Shown here piece by piece: positions 12,130 to 24,134 of a DNA stretch of 64,000 nucleotides. Origin of the DNA: Paramecium sonneborni (Eukaryota; Ciliophora; Oligohymenophorea; Peniculida; Parameciidae); NCBI GenBank assembly GCA_905182985.1, contig CAJJDN010000026.1:313684-377683 (forward strand), read 5' to 3'. The translations under genes and the position numbers were made by a program. How positions within the stretch are numbered: position 1 is the stretch's first letter; every line of letters begins with the position of its first letter. The notes under the pieces were generated by a model. It was not told the origin of the DNA. It worked only from the letters and a program-made list of their open reading frames with translations, and did not search any database.

Positions 12130-14760
12130 TCATAAATGTAGTGGAAATTTAGATCTTAAATAGGTTTCTAATTCCTTAACATCAATTGGTTTAGTAAAGT
12201 AATAATCCATTCCTTAAGCAATAGCAAACTTTTTGGTTTCAAAATCACAATACCCAGTATTTGCAATACAAAGTCCTCTAGGAAACTAACCTTCATTAAT
12301 TTTTTTTTTAATTATTTTAACAGTGTCAATTCCATTCATAAGTGGCATGTTTATATCTAAAAAAATAACGGCATACCCAGCACAAGAACAAATTTTGCAT
12401 GGTTTAAGTTTTTTGTCTTCACATTTACGAATAGCTTCAATACCATTACAAGCTTTGTCACTTTTAACTGAGAATTTGGAGAGGATTAATTACATTGAAA
12501 GGATATTAAAAACTTCATCATCTACAATTAAAACTCTACTACAACATTTTGAACTAATATTATATTGTACAATTTAGGTTTTAAAGTTAGTTTCTAAACT
12601 AGGTATCACTATTAAAGATTATTTGTATAAACTTGGATCATTTTCATTTTCATCATCATCTTCATCTTCATTTTATTCAATATCTACACTATCTTTAATT
12701 TAATTAATTTCTGTAATTCGATGCAAAAACTATTATTATGTTTCTCCTGAATGTTTCCTCATTAAAAAGTTTTTAATATTTCTTTATCCACTATACATTC
12801 CCCCACTATTACTTTAACTATGTAAACTAGCTTCATATTTGGATGCCAACATTTATTTAAGACTAGCCTCCGAAGGTTACTATTCAACATAGAAAGTTTG
12901 ATTAACAATTTTTAAATATGTCTAACTATTTTGATAGGCACTTTCATTATATAATTGTTATGAATTTCTAATTGAAAATTAGAATTCAGTTCCTTTATTT
13001 TATATAGATTTGAATTCTAATCCTTTTTTTCCATGCATCTTCTATACAATAGCATTTGAAATACTTAATCCTAATCCACATCCAACTGAATTCTAAGATA
13101 CTCTTAGCATTTTCTTATTGTCTTTTAACATTTCAGCAAGTTTTTAAGATTCTGAAATAGTCATACCAATTCCAGTATCTGTAATTTTGGTTTTTAATTT
13201 GTCTTAATTCATTGTAACTTCAATTGTAATTAATCCTTCAGAAGTGAATCTAGCTGAATTTGACAATAATTGATAAATTATTTATTTGTATCTCTCTGCA
13301 TCATTGTATACTTTCAAATCAATTGGACAATCAACTTTAACTGTATTTGATCTGAAATTAATTTATTTATCCATAAGATCAATAATTTCCAGAATTGTTT
13401 GATATGGACTAAATTCTTAGAGTTTTAGTGTAAATTATTATAATAGAATAGAATTGTAATCACGAATGTTGCGAAGGATATAATTTAATAATTATGAGTT
13501 AATTTAAATTGGATCAAAAAATATTTCTTTAATATCTTATTTAATATTTGAACTGTTTAAACCTTCTCTGCTTACAGTCATAATGCAATTTAAATATGTA
13601 CCAAATTCATGTGAAACAGATTAAAAAATATTATATAGTAAGGAACTGGATATAGTATTATTATCTACAGTTTTAGAATTATTAGCACTGGAGGGATTTT
13701 AATGAACACTTATAGTATGTAAAGATTTGCTAAATTAATTCTTACGTTCTAATTATTATTCAATATGAAGAACAAGATAATTTTCATATAATGACACATT
13801 CAAGATTATAAAATTGAATTTTTAGTTCTACAATTTAAGTTATTTACTTTCTATCTCTCCTGCTGAATAATAATTATATAAAGAACTTTCATTTTCTAAA
13901 AGTGTTTAACAAATAGATTTCAAATCAGGTTTAAGAAAGGCTCTTTTTTTTGGTTAAGGACTCTAATATAGCAATAGCTTTACCCCTATAATAATTTGAG
14001 TAAACCTGTAGATAAGGAATCACATTTACATTCTAAAAGATTTTTTACTAATTATGAGTCACTCATTTCTTAGTCTTCATCAGCAGTGCTATCAAAAAAT
14101 TACAATAATTGAGCTTATTCATGAACCACTATCATTTTATCATTAAAAACTATAAATTTTTCTTCTCTTAACCACGGACTAGTTATTTATTATCTTTAAT
14201 TATTACACTAATTCAAGAATTTGACTCTTTATATCAAATTTAATCGACATCTAAAGTTCCACCTTGGGAATAGGAGAAGCCTCTCTATCTTTAAGTTTTT
14301 CTGGTCTCATCAAAAAAGCTAAAAGAACACAAAGAATCATTATTATAATAGTTTTGATCAAGTCATAAATTGAGGATCCTTATTTAAAAAATTCCAATAT
14401 TAAAAAGTACAATCCTAAGAACATTCCAGGAATATAATATTATTGTATATTCAATCCCCATCCACATTATATTACTATTAAGACCTTCTATACATATATA
14501 TTTACTTGTATGAGATCTACTTTGTTGGACCATTCCATACTTAATAATCCTACACTTATTGATTCACTGATTATTAATGTACTCCAGAATTACCATTTCT
14601 GTGATTCCAAATTGACTAAAATACATTTCATCAAAAAATTTAGATAATGTAGAACTACTGCACTTACTACAATTCCAAGTTTATAATTCTCCATTCTTAA
14701 AATCAAATTCCAAATGATTTCAAACGATACGATAGCTTCAAAGAAAATCACAACTTTCAT
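12130..14760 (-). CDS. Hybrid sensor histidine kinase with C-terminal receiver (860 aa)
   Basis: Membrane-bound two-component phosphorelay protein. Residues ~1-150 contain several hydrophobic helices, followed by a PAS-like cytosolic stretch. The HisKA phosphoacceptor is SHEFGTYLN, then an N box (YQLLSNSARF), and G boxes TDTGIGM and GCGLGLSI. After an acidic linker comes a receiver domain: VLIVDDE at its start and phosphoacceptor Asp in FLDINMPLMNG, with the conserved Lys in FTKPID. Introns inferred at 14179-14206 and 13986-14005. The second gives a good frame but an alternative splice in 13965-14030 cannot be excluded. Histidine kinases are rare in eukaryotes but known in ciliates. A separate HPt partner is not in the window. 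Confidence 0.9.
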
Positions 14761-15028
14761 TTTTTATAAAAATATATTATAGCTATAAGTATATACAAAC
14801 TACTTATCAATTCTTGGCTAGATTTAAGTAATATACTCATATGTAATTGACTTATTATATAATCTTAATTACAGAGCTACTTAAATCTTTAACTTTTTTG
14901 ATTAATTAGAAATTACTGGAAATATTAACAGAAGTTCTTTTTTATTGTCATTTAGAATTTCTTGATTATACATTAATTATTATCCAATTATTATCCAATT
15001 ATATTAATGTATTTAATAATAAAATCTA

Positions 15029-15784
15029 ATGCTTATTTTGCTATTATCAATATCTACAATATTTGCTAAATCTATTTAAATTAGTAAAGCAATTGAAATA
15101 GAAAAGTAGACTAATCTGAAACATGATAATGAACATCATAAATTTAAAATAAAAGTACCAGGAAATGGGATTGTCTAATTAGAACCTACTATTGGTACTT
15201 TAATTTTTGCTATTGAAATCCAAGATAAAAATGCTAATGTAGCTCTTGAAAGAGCAAATAATTTAGTTACCAAAGCACTAGATGAAATTAAATATAATTT
15301 GCTAGGAGAGAATTATACTATAGAGACTGGAATATTTTAATTATCTTTGAGATATGATTATACAACAGGAGTTTAATAATTAGTTGGATATTTGGTCACT
15401 AATTAATTGTATGTAACTACAAAAAATCTCTAACTGATTGGTAAAATTATAACTGTGGGTGTCAATGCAGGTTTAAATAGAATAGATGGAATTAACTATT
15501 CAAATAACTAAGAAGAAATTGTAAAAGCTAATGATGAGGCTCTTAAATTAGCAATTTAAGACGCTTAACGAAAAGCTAAATAAATTGCTAAATCATTAAA
15601 TCTCAAATTTAGTGAGATTCTTGATTTCAAATATTTGTATAATTATAATAGTCCAGTTTCAAATTCTAATGGACCAAGAGTAGCATACGATGTCGATAGT
15701 AAAATATCAGGAACTCCAACTCCTATTTTTGCAGCTAAAAATAATATTAAAGTAGATATTGAATTGAAAGTATTATTAAAATGA
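15029..15784 (+). CDS. Secreted SIMPL (DUF541)-domain protein (251 aa)
   Basis: Starts with a signal peptide (MLILLLSISTIFA). The body matches the SIMPL/DUF541 architecture: an N-terminal strand region with VPGNGIVQLEPTIGTLIFAIE, a central helix rich in Ala/Asn (ANVALERANNLVTKALDEIK), then the QDAQRKAKQIAKSLNLKF helix and a C-terminal beta strand ending KVDIELKVLLK. No intron. SIMPL proteins are common in bacteria, where they are periplasmic with poorly known function; a few occur in eukaryotes. The next gene starts 21 bp downstream on the same strand and is also secreted. Confidence 0.8.
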
Positions 15785-15805
15785 GTAATTATTATATATA
15801 ATAAA

Positions 15806-16524
15806 ATGATTTTAATTCTCTTATATGGATTCTTAATAATTTCTCACTGTTAAGAATGTACAACTACTATTAAAGGAATATTTTCTAAATAAATCTATGA
15901 ATTTGAAAGATCAATAAATCAATTAAGAAATGAGGTAGCTTAAGCAAGACAGTAAAATCATTTGGGATAATTTGAATATGCTGCTAATATGTAAATTACA
16001 ACTTGGTCAATTGGTTTATCAAGAGGTGCTTAAAATTGTGCTGAAAGATGCCCAGATTCTCTTAGTACTTGTAAAAACGTATTATATAAATCATACAAAG
16101 CTAAAAGGAGATTTTGGTGTGCTCTTTTATTAAAGAATGGTTGAATCTTCAGGTGTTGAATGGAATCCTTAAGAGATAGTGAAAAAATGGATGTAAAATT
16201 AATAAAATGCTGAGTAATTACTCATAGCAACAATTTAATAATTTGGTTGTGGAAGAGCAATTAAGAAATCAATAGATAAATATATGGAATATGTTGTTTG
16301 TTTTTTTGATTAAGTTTCTAATGAAATTTATATTTTAGGCACCTATTTATGGAAAGCCTCCTTATATAGTTGCCAATGAAAAATCAATTGCTAAAGCTTG
16401 TAGATTTGGTAGATCAAATCAATATAGTGGATTATGTGCAAGTTCTTACAATAAGATGCTTATTATGAATCCAGAACATTCAACTAGAATATTTGAAAGC
16501 TTGGATTAATAATAAAAATAATGA
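15806..16524 (+). CDS. Secreted CAP/SCP-domain protein 1 (223 aa)
   Basis: Cysteine-rich secretory (CAP, SCP/TAPS) family. A hydrophobic signal peptide (MILILLYGFLII) is followed by a helix with RNEVAQA, the TTWSIGLSRGAQNCAERC block (the CAP Trp/Ala-Gln/Cys helix), QQFGCGRAI and YVVCFFDQAP, which correspond to the conserved CAP2/CAP1 region. Introns at 16079-16100 and 16314-16338 restore the frame; without the first an apparent frameshift occurs. Canonical CAP zinc-binding His residues are not obvious. The stop TGA at 16522 overlaps the ATG of the next gene, a diverged tandem paralogue. Extracellular role unknown. Confidence 0.85.
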
Positions 16525-17234
16525 TGATAATATTAATATTATTATGTATAAGTTCATAAATAACTACATAACAGGAAGATTTAAACTGCAATATTATTTC
16601 TAAGGGTGTTAATTCAAAATAGGCTTCTTAATTTGAATAGAATTTGAATAAAATTCGAAATGACGTAGCAATGGGAAGAAGAGCAAATCATAAAGGTTAA
16701 ATTTAAGCAGCTTCTGATATGCATATAACAACATGGTCAAAAGAATTAACTAAAGGAGCATAGGAATGTTCTGAATCTTGTCCAGAACCACCTCTTAATT
16801 GTCGACATGTATAGACAAATTTTATATAGTACAAAGCTTAATAAGCATTTTTGATTCATAAATAACGTGTCTATTCAGATAATTAAGTTACAGATCCTTA
16901 TTTGATTTTAAATGAATGGATGTAATCAAAATAATATGCTCAACAATTACTTTAATCAATGCTTTTTTAAATTGGATGTGGGAGAGCAATTAACTCTAAT
17001 TTAGGTGATTATACACAATATATTGTATGCTATTTTGATTTTGTAAGGATTTAATCATGAATCTTTTAGCCAAATCAATTAGAACCATATAGACCAAGTT
17101 CATCTTTAAATGTTGCTAATTCATGCAGATTGGGAAGATCTTCAAGTTATATAGGTTTATGTGTTTCCCCTTATTAAAAACTTTAGGGAATGATGCAATT
17201 AAGATAGATTCATAAAGAAAGCCAATCGAAATGA
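16521..17234 (+). CDS. Secreted CAP/SCP-domain protein 2 (228 aa)
   Basis: Tandem paralogue of the preceding CAP gene. Signal peptide MMIILILLCISS, then the block IRNDVAMGRR, ITTWSKELTKGAQECSESC, FQIGCGRAIN, YIVCYFDF and, after a 27-nt intron (17043-17069), a Cys-containing tail (ANSCRLGRSSSYIGLC) that aligns with the tail of paralogue 1 (AKACRFGRSNQYSGLC). Six or more cysteines are conserved in position between the two. The ATG at 16521 overlaps the upstream TGA by three bases; a second in-frame ATG at 16524 is equally possible. Either choice leaves no intergenic space. Confidence 0.85.
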
Positions 17235-17284
17235 TTATATTATAGATAAAGTTAATTATGTTTATTTTCGTTATTTAAATTTGA

Positions 17285-18524
17285 ATGAAGCAGCCTCTAC
17301 AGAGTCGTCTTATTATTTAAGATGCAAGACGTAAGAATTTAAGTGCTGTTGCACTTCTTGATCCTTCACCTAAGTAAATCACCATTAGGAAGGCTTCCAT
17401 TGGAGGTTTAAAGAATAAGGAAAACATTAATAGCAATGACACTTAGAGGAAACAAAAAACTTCTTAAAATATTAATACTGAAGATATTAGAAAATAAATT
17501 AGTCAATTAATTAAAAAAACATCATAATCTTAAAGAACTAAATTGAAGAAAATTGATATTGCATGTCAAGAATAGATAGAAATTAATGATCATAAAGAAG
17601 GAATTTTCGATGAATCTACCTTAAGATTACTATATTAAAAAGAACTAGAATATAAAATTCATCCATAATTCTTTGATCATTAATGTCATATATCTCCATA
17701 AATGAGATCTATTTTATATGACTGGATTAGTGAAGTTTGTAAAGAATTTACATTAAAGAGAGAGACATTTCATTTATGTATTCACAATTTAGATAGATAT
17801 ATGTCCAAAGTCTCTGTTAGTAAGTCTGAACTCTAATTATGTGGTTTAGCAAGTCTTTTAATTGCTTGTAAAATTGAAGTATTGTTATTAATTATTCTAG
17901 GAAATCTATCCACCTAAAGTTAATGATTTTTCTTCTGCTAGTAATTATGGATTCACAGAACAATAAATCTTAGATAAAGAATAAGATATTTTAACTGAAT
18001 TAAAATGGTTGATTAATCCACCTACGCTTTATCTTTGGACTTCATGGTATCTATCATAATGGGATATATATTATCCTTAATCTAATTTATCAATGAAATA
18101 GCCTACATAATCATCATACACATTATTTAGGCATTTCATGACATTTCTTGATTGTGCCATTTTAGATATCAAATTATATTAATTTACCAATAGAGAAATA
18201 GTATCATCCTTACTTTATTTGGTTTTATTAAAACAATATTGTGGATGTACTTATCAAAGAATAGTTGAAAATAAAGTTCAAGAAAGAGATGTGCTTGATT
18301 TCTAGCATATTTATAAACCATTCATTGAATTAGTCTTTGGATTTCAATTTAATTAATTAAGCAGATGTATTAGATATCTGACAAAATTTTTAATATTAGA
18401 TATAGTTGTAGATTAACCTGGCACAACTAAGGTTGTTGCCGAAAAAGAATTAACAGAGGTTTATGAGTATTTCTTATCAATTTAAACACATAATCCAGCC
18501 GGTCTCTAATTCATTAGGAAATGA
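17285..18524 (+). CDS. Cyclin (405 aa)
   Basis: Cyclin with an N-terminal basic, disordered region of ~140 residues and a cyclin box. The signature MRSILYDWISEVCKEF corresponds to the MRAILVDWL helix of A/B/E cyclins. It continues with TFHLCIHNLDRYMSKV, LCGLASLLIACKIEEIYPP, then LKWLINPPTLYLW at the start of the second fold. A 22-nt intron lies at 17879-17900, exactly within the IEEIYPP motif. The C-terminal cyclin fold runs to about residue 395. It would bind and activate a CDK; the class cannot be set from the sequence alone, and no clear destruction box is visible. Confidence 0.9.
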
Positions 18525-18566
18525 TTGATATCATATACTTTAATAATTTTTTATTGTTATTTTTAA

Positions 18567-20184
18567 ATGGCCTTAACAGATTAACTGTGTCTTTGGTTTA
18601 CTATTTTTGTATTTATATCCTACATAGCTCTTGATGTAGCACTTTAAATGCAAATACCTTTTTCTTAAATTGGACTACCACAAAAAGGTCAGATCTGTCC
18701 AAATCAATTTATCAAATATACTGATACCTTCTAAATAGAATGTGTACCAGAATGCAATCAAAAAGTAGAATCAATAAAAAAATCCCTTCATAATCATTTT
18801 GCTGGAACCAATTAAAAAAATTATATAACATGTAGCTTTTATTATTACATAGATGAAAATCAAATCTGCTTACCAACGTTTGACAAAAATTTCTATTAAT
18901 TGGTACCTTATGTCGAAAAACCTATCTAAACTTATATTAGTTAATCATTAAAAGATGATGCTTTGATAACAATTTGCTTCATTTTTATTGTTTTGGCAAT
19001 CACATATGGAACTCTTTCCTTTTATAGAATTTATGCTGAATTCATAACCAAGATGTCCTCAATTGTTTCACTTATCCTTAGCTTTGCTATTCTCTTAATT
19101 CTCATGAGGAAGTATAAGTCAGTTCAAGAAGCTAATGAAATGTATAATTTTAATCTTTTTACTTTTTAGATTAATTTCAAAAGACTCAATATATGATTTA
19201 TCATAAATGAATGCTATTATGATACTTGATAAAATGAGTTTGGTTTATTTAGCTTTAATTGGATTAATGGCTCTTCTATTATTATACTTAATTTTTAAAC
19301 ATATTATGGATAGAATTTTGTTTTCAGTTTTACCCCTTTCTCATTGGTTCACTACTTTATATTACAAAGATTATTTAAATAACTAAAATAATGAGGAAAA
19401 CCCACCAAAAAAATCTTAATGGTAATTGATACTATTTTAAATTATCAATTTTATCCTGTTTTATACAATTATCATGTAAAATATAATTAAATATTTAGGG
19501 CTTCTTTATCTCTAAGTTAAGAGTCTTCTCAATATGCATTTGGAGAAACCTCTTTAATTTTTAATATTGTTTTACCTATTCTATCTTTCCTAATTTATTT
19601 ATACTTTGCAATTTAAATGTGTTTGCTTTCAGAATATAATTTATATTAAAAATAAAACACTTTTTATGATTAAATTGGAAAAGCAGGAATATAAGCTCTA
19701 GTTTTAATTATCTTGTCCCCCTTAATTATACTTAGAGCAATTTTTTAAATTTTTGGAAAACAGAAATTTTAATATATAGCATTGACAACTCTAAAAGTAG
19801 GTTAAGATCTAATCAATAAAGAATTTGAAAACATTAATCAACTTGAAATTTAAGCTTAAGAAATAGAATTAAGATAAAAAATTTAATTATGTAAAATTAT
19901 TTATTAAATCAAATTTAGATGATTAATTAAATAAAATAGCTCATATTATAGCTATGTGTTTAGCTCTAGCTTGCAATTTCATCATGCTCATTTTATAATA
20001 AAATATCCCAGCTCCATTTCTACTTTTTTTGTTAACTTATGCAATCAGTTATTCTTATTTTATTCCAATTGTCGCCAGTCCACTTAGATATAGTTTCCTT
20101 ATTATAGAATAAAAAGATTTTGATGAACTTAAAAAGGATAATATGAGATGCCTTTTAAGACTTCTAGAATAAATATAGTAATGA
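18567..20184 (+). CDS. Multi-pass membrane protein, unknown function (512 aa)
   Basis: About eight hydrophobic helices can be counted (first near residues 9-30, then clusters near 135-190, 215-240, 290-310, 325-350, 370-390, 425-455 and 460-480). After the first helix a lumenal or extracellular segment contains five or six cysteines, including ICPNQF, ECVPEC and ITC. Introns at 19142-19169, 19476-19498 and 19891-19918 give a continuous frame. The first helix, cysteine loop and later helix bundle are faintly like choline-transporter-like (SLC44) proteins, but I see no decisive motif and leave it unassigned. Confidence 0.7.
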
Positions 20185-20230
20185 TAATTTTAAAATATAA
20201 ATTATTTATCAATAATTTAATTAGTCTTCA

Positions 20231-21826
20231 ATGAAACAAAAGATTGAAGAATTGAATCTGAAGTACAGCATAATCATTAAGGATGAAGAAAATTATAACA
20301 CTAAATTTACTAAAAATTTTCAAGATTTCTATTAAATTGCAATTGCTGCTGGAGAGGAAGATTTTTAGCTTGGAGCTCAAGCAATAAAGAAATTAAAAAA
20401 ATTAATAGATAATATGTATGAATCATCAAAATTTTCAAATCAGATCATTGTTAAATAAGCTTTTGAAAGGTTATAATAATATTTTATCGTAGCATTTAAG
20501 TATTGATTGCTGTACTTTTAAAAAGTACAAGATGGCAAGATAATAATGCAGGAATTTGGATTATAATTGTATAATTGATCTCTATATTTTATAGTGTCAT
20601 TTAGAGTCAAAATATAATTTCTTAGATATCAAAAAGTTAAGTTAAGTTTTTAAACTTCATCTAACATAATATTTAGAAGAATCAGAAGAAATGTTTTAAG
20701 AAAACACATCAAAATTATTAACATTATTAATGAATGAAAATAATACATTTTTTCAGCCAGATGAATATGAAGAAATACAAGAAAAGCTCATAAATAGTAT
20801 GAATTAATCATTATAATTATGTGAAAATTTTACAGATTATTTTCAAGCTATAACAAATTTATTAAGTATAAGAATTACTTACTTATAAAAGGTTAAAACA
20901 ATAATCAATTAATTGGACTACATACTTCAAAAATAGATTTTTAAGAAAAATATATTTCAAAAATATAATTAAGTCCATTATTATAAATACTGAAGGAACT
21001 TAAAGGTAAAACTAATTAAAATAACTTTACTGATTTATTATTGAAATGCTGCTTAGTAAATTAAAAACAAACTTAATTATCTGCTTTTTAATTATTATTA
21101 GAAGTTGAAGCTGCTGATTAAAAAGATTATATTGAAGTACTTCGATATTCTTTATTGCACAATAATATTCAAATAATCGAATTAGGAACTTCTTTAGCTA
21201 AGCATGTAATTAAAAATTGTGAATGTAATTCATTATAAGAAATTAAATTGCTTATCTTTTTAAATTAAACATTAGAACCTGTAAAGGAATGTTCAAAAGA
21301 TTTGATCAATAATAGATTTAAATTATTAGATAATATTATACTGAGAGATAATTTCATATTAACACTAAATATATGTTCAATTTAAGCACGAAATTAAGAT
21401 GATATATATAGACTATATTCATGGATTAATTTTACAAGGGCAATAAATACACAAAGCAGTGAAAATATTTCTTAAATTATACAATAGATAATTAAGTTTT
21501 GTTAAATTGCATAAAAAAATGATAAAAAGACCTAATTTTATTTTTTACATTTTATTGAATAATTTCTAAAGAAAAGACAAGATTCTGATAGATAATATGA
21601 TTGTTCGTTTGCTGAAATTATATGTAACATGATAGGACAATTTGAAGATTAAAGAATTGACAAAAAATTTAATGACATATTTAAGATTTTTGATTTTAGT
21701 TATGAACAATTGTAGTAATTATAGAATTATGTTTAACATTCATAAGAAGCTTAATAAGCTTGGAAAGAATTAATTAATCAGCTTCACCCGACTCGTTAAA
21801 GAGAAAACAATTAAAATAAAAAATGA
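20231..21826 (+). CDS. All-helical protein, unknown function (506 aa)
   Basis: An unrecognised protein rich in Leu, Ile, Asn, Gln and Lys with long amphipathic helices and few Gly or Pro, as in HEAT/ARM-type scaffolds. Three introns (20500-20525, 20569-20594, 20973-20995) are needed; the four exons join into 507 codons ending at TGA 21824. No signal peptide or membrane segment. It is followed at 82 bp by a convergent gene. Confidence 0.65.
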
Positions 21827-21908
21827 GTAATACTTATAAAATTTTTATTAAAATTTTAAATTCAATCAATAAATTTGTCTATTTTTTTTGAGAAAAGTTT
21901 CTTCTTCT

Positions 21909-23251
21909 TCACTTAATTTTTAGACTAAAACAAATTAAAAGTAAAATATTACTTAGTTCTTACTTAATAGAATTTGCAGGAGGACTACTAGAATCATAAA
22001 TAGCTTAAACAACTTCAATTTTATCTGTTACTTCATTCCAACGAGGTAATTAAACCATATTAAATTTGTTTAATTGTTTTTAATTTTCTAAATGAATTTC
22101 TTTAAATTCTTAATCTTTATGTCTTTTCATTTAGTTAATTTATAGAAACTATTTAATCTCAGACATTTCTGTTTCAGCAACATCAGTAAACCAGTCAGGT
22201 ATACAAGGTATACTTTTAGTTATTTTACTTTTAGCTCCACTATAGGATGGATCTTGATATACAACAACAGATGTTTTTTCTGGAATATAAATACTTTTTG
22301 CTAATCTCATTATAGCATTAAAATCTGATACATCCTTACATAAATATACTTTAGTTCCTTAATAATTGCACATTGAATAAACAATAGGACATTTTTTGTA
22401 TTCTTTCTCTTCAAAATAATATAAACCTAGAACTGCTTAATTTCCTTTATCTAAAGTGATTCTAAGATTGACATTAAGAGCAGTTGGATCAATTTAATCT
22501 CCTTACCACATAAATGAGACTGGTAATTATGTAAATCTTAAACCATTGATACCATTTATTTATATAAGTTTAGGTTTGCTTTTCATTTATAAAAATTCTT
22601 TTGTTTCTTCTGATTTAGATTCTTCATGATGATCAACAGGTTCAATATGTGCTTGTTTCTAACCAGTATGTGTAACTTATTATGCTAATTCTTTGCTAGA
22701 TTATGTAGCTACATATGCTAATTAAACTTTTTAAACGCTAGTATCTCCAAACTTTTTAAAATTTAATTAAACACCATGCAATGAAACTGTTAATGGAGAT
22801 ACTTCAAATTATATTAGTTTTGATTATGATTCTACTCCAACTAAAAATACTTAAACAATTGGATCCTCTGTAAATGTTCTTTTAAATGTTAATAAAGATG
22901 GAATAACTCTATCTCCAGCTTCTGCTTTTTTCAAAATTGAAAGGGCATCAACATTAAAATATCCAAATTCTACTTCATCTTAATTTATTGCAATATAATC
23001 ATAAGCTAAAACTTTTAATGTGGCATGTAGAATTGTTAATTAAAATGTAAAATCTATATATAATCTCTTTTATTACCTTATTCAGTTACATCTTATATTT
23101 AACAAAAAAATCCAACTGGTCCTGAATCATATTCTATGGCTCTAATCGTTACTAATATTTAAGGAATGTCAATAAATTTGTCTGGAAATGTTATCTTCTT
23201 CATTATAGGATCACAACAACTTGGTGCTGTAAATTCAATAACACCTTTCAT
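21909..23251 (-). CDS. H-type-lectin-like repeats plus beta/gamma-crystallin-like domain (426 aa)
   Basis: Two segments resemble H-type lectin beta sandwiches: residues ~15-85 (ITFPDKFIDIPQILVTIRAIE with a following FTFQLTI strand) and ~110-190 (TFKRTFTEDPIVQVFLVGVE ... FEVSPLTVSLHGVQLNFKKF ... VQLAYVAT). A later segment, residues ~275-345, contains YSMCNYQGTKVYLCKDVSD and VVVYQDPSYSGAK, the Greek-key signature style of beta/gamma-crystallins, which often bind calcium. Introns at 23054-23076 and 21925-21963. No signal peptide is visible. Assignments are by motif pattern and are tentative, but the repeated strand pattern is clear. Confidence 0.7.
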
Positions 23252-23332
23252 TACTGATTTCGTCTAAACTTTAATTAGAGTTATCAATCCAATCAAGAAT
23301 AGTTTTTACATTATAAATTTTAATTATAAATA

Positions 23333-24113
23333 TCAAACTATTAAATACAAACTAATCAAGCTAATGAAAAAAATAACAACAATCATAAATACAGGCTATT
23401 AATTTTATTATTATATTTTAGGTTGTTGAATTTCTATCTAAGGCTTTTTTAAAAGAGTAAGAAATGTTTTAAAATCTGGATTTTGTTTACTTGGTCTACT
23501 ATCTATGATTTTCTTTATTAAAATTTCTTATTCTTTGATTTTATTTTATGCTAAGATAATCATATCTATGTTTACACAACTATCCAAATTAACTCAACTC
23601 TCTTTGTTTTTTAAATAGCTCTAAAAATTCTTCATTAAATCTTAATTGATCTAAACTGTTTTAGTTTCGAAAATGGGCTGATTCCTTTACATCACTATAC
23701 TGACTATGAAGGTACTTCATTTCCAGTTTAAGATTTTTATTTTAATTTGGACTATTCTCCTAAATTAATCTTGAATCATCTATTTCATCTGAATTAAAAT
23801 CATTTTCTTATTAAGAATTAGTTTCAACTTAATTTTATTATGACAAATATCGAACATGTTTATTAAAATTTTTTTTAAATATCTGACTATTCTATTCAGA
23901 TCTTGATTATTTTGTCATAAAATCTTCATTTTTTATCATTTCTAATGGCAATTTACATCTTAGATTGAAAATTTTTTAAAGTTTATTAATTGCTAGACTC
24001 CAATGATAAGTTAGAACCATTTTTTTAAAATGAATTGATGGTTTTGAATTTTATTTAACGTGTATGCTACAATTATTCATCTTCTCTAATAATTAATTAG
24101 CTTATGATTTCAT
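23333..24113 (-). CDS. Coiled-coil tail-anchored membrane protein, SNARE-like (253 aa)
   Basis: Hydrophilic, Gln/Asn/Lys-rich helical protein ending in a single hydrophobic segment (VFMIVVIFFISLISLYLIV) directly before the stop, the layout of tail-anchored SNAREs or other C-tail proteins. A helix with KEQEILIKKIIDSRP lies just before the anchor. One 19-nt intron in the last third (its acceptor is near 23545) is required to switch into the frame carrying the anchor; exact bounds should be verified. The start codon is only 21 bp from the start codon of the next gene on the opposite strand. No SNARE zero-layer residue can be assigned with confidence. Confidence 0.65.
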
Positions 24114-24134
24114 TTTTACTTTAATATAATAAAA

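Noticed and set aside
12323..12577. An 84-aa plus-strand frame
   Set aside because: Antisense to the receiver domain of the histidine kinase.
13961..13981. A 21-nt GT..AG candidate intron in the histidine kinase (minus strand)
   Set aside because: Removing it does not change frame into the downstream PAS/HisKA frame; the 20-nt candidate at 13986-14005 does.
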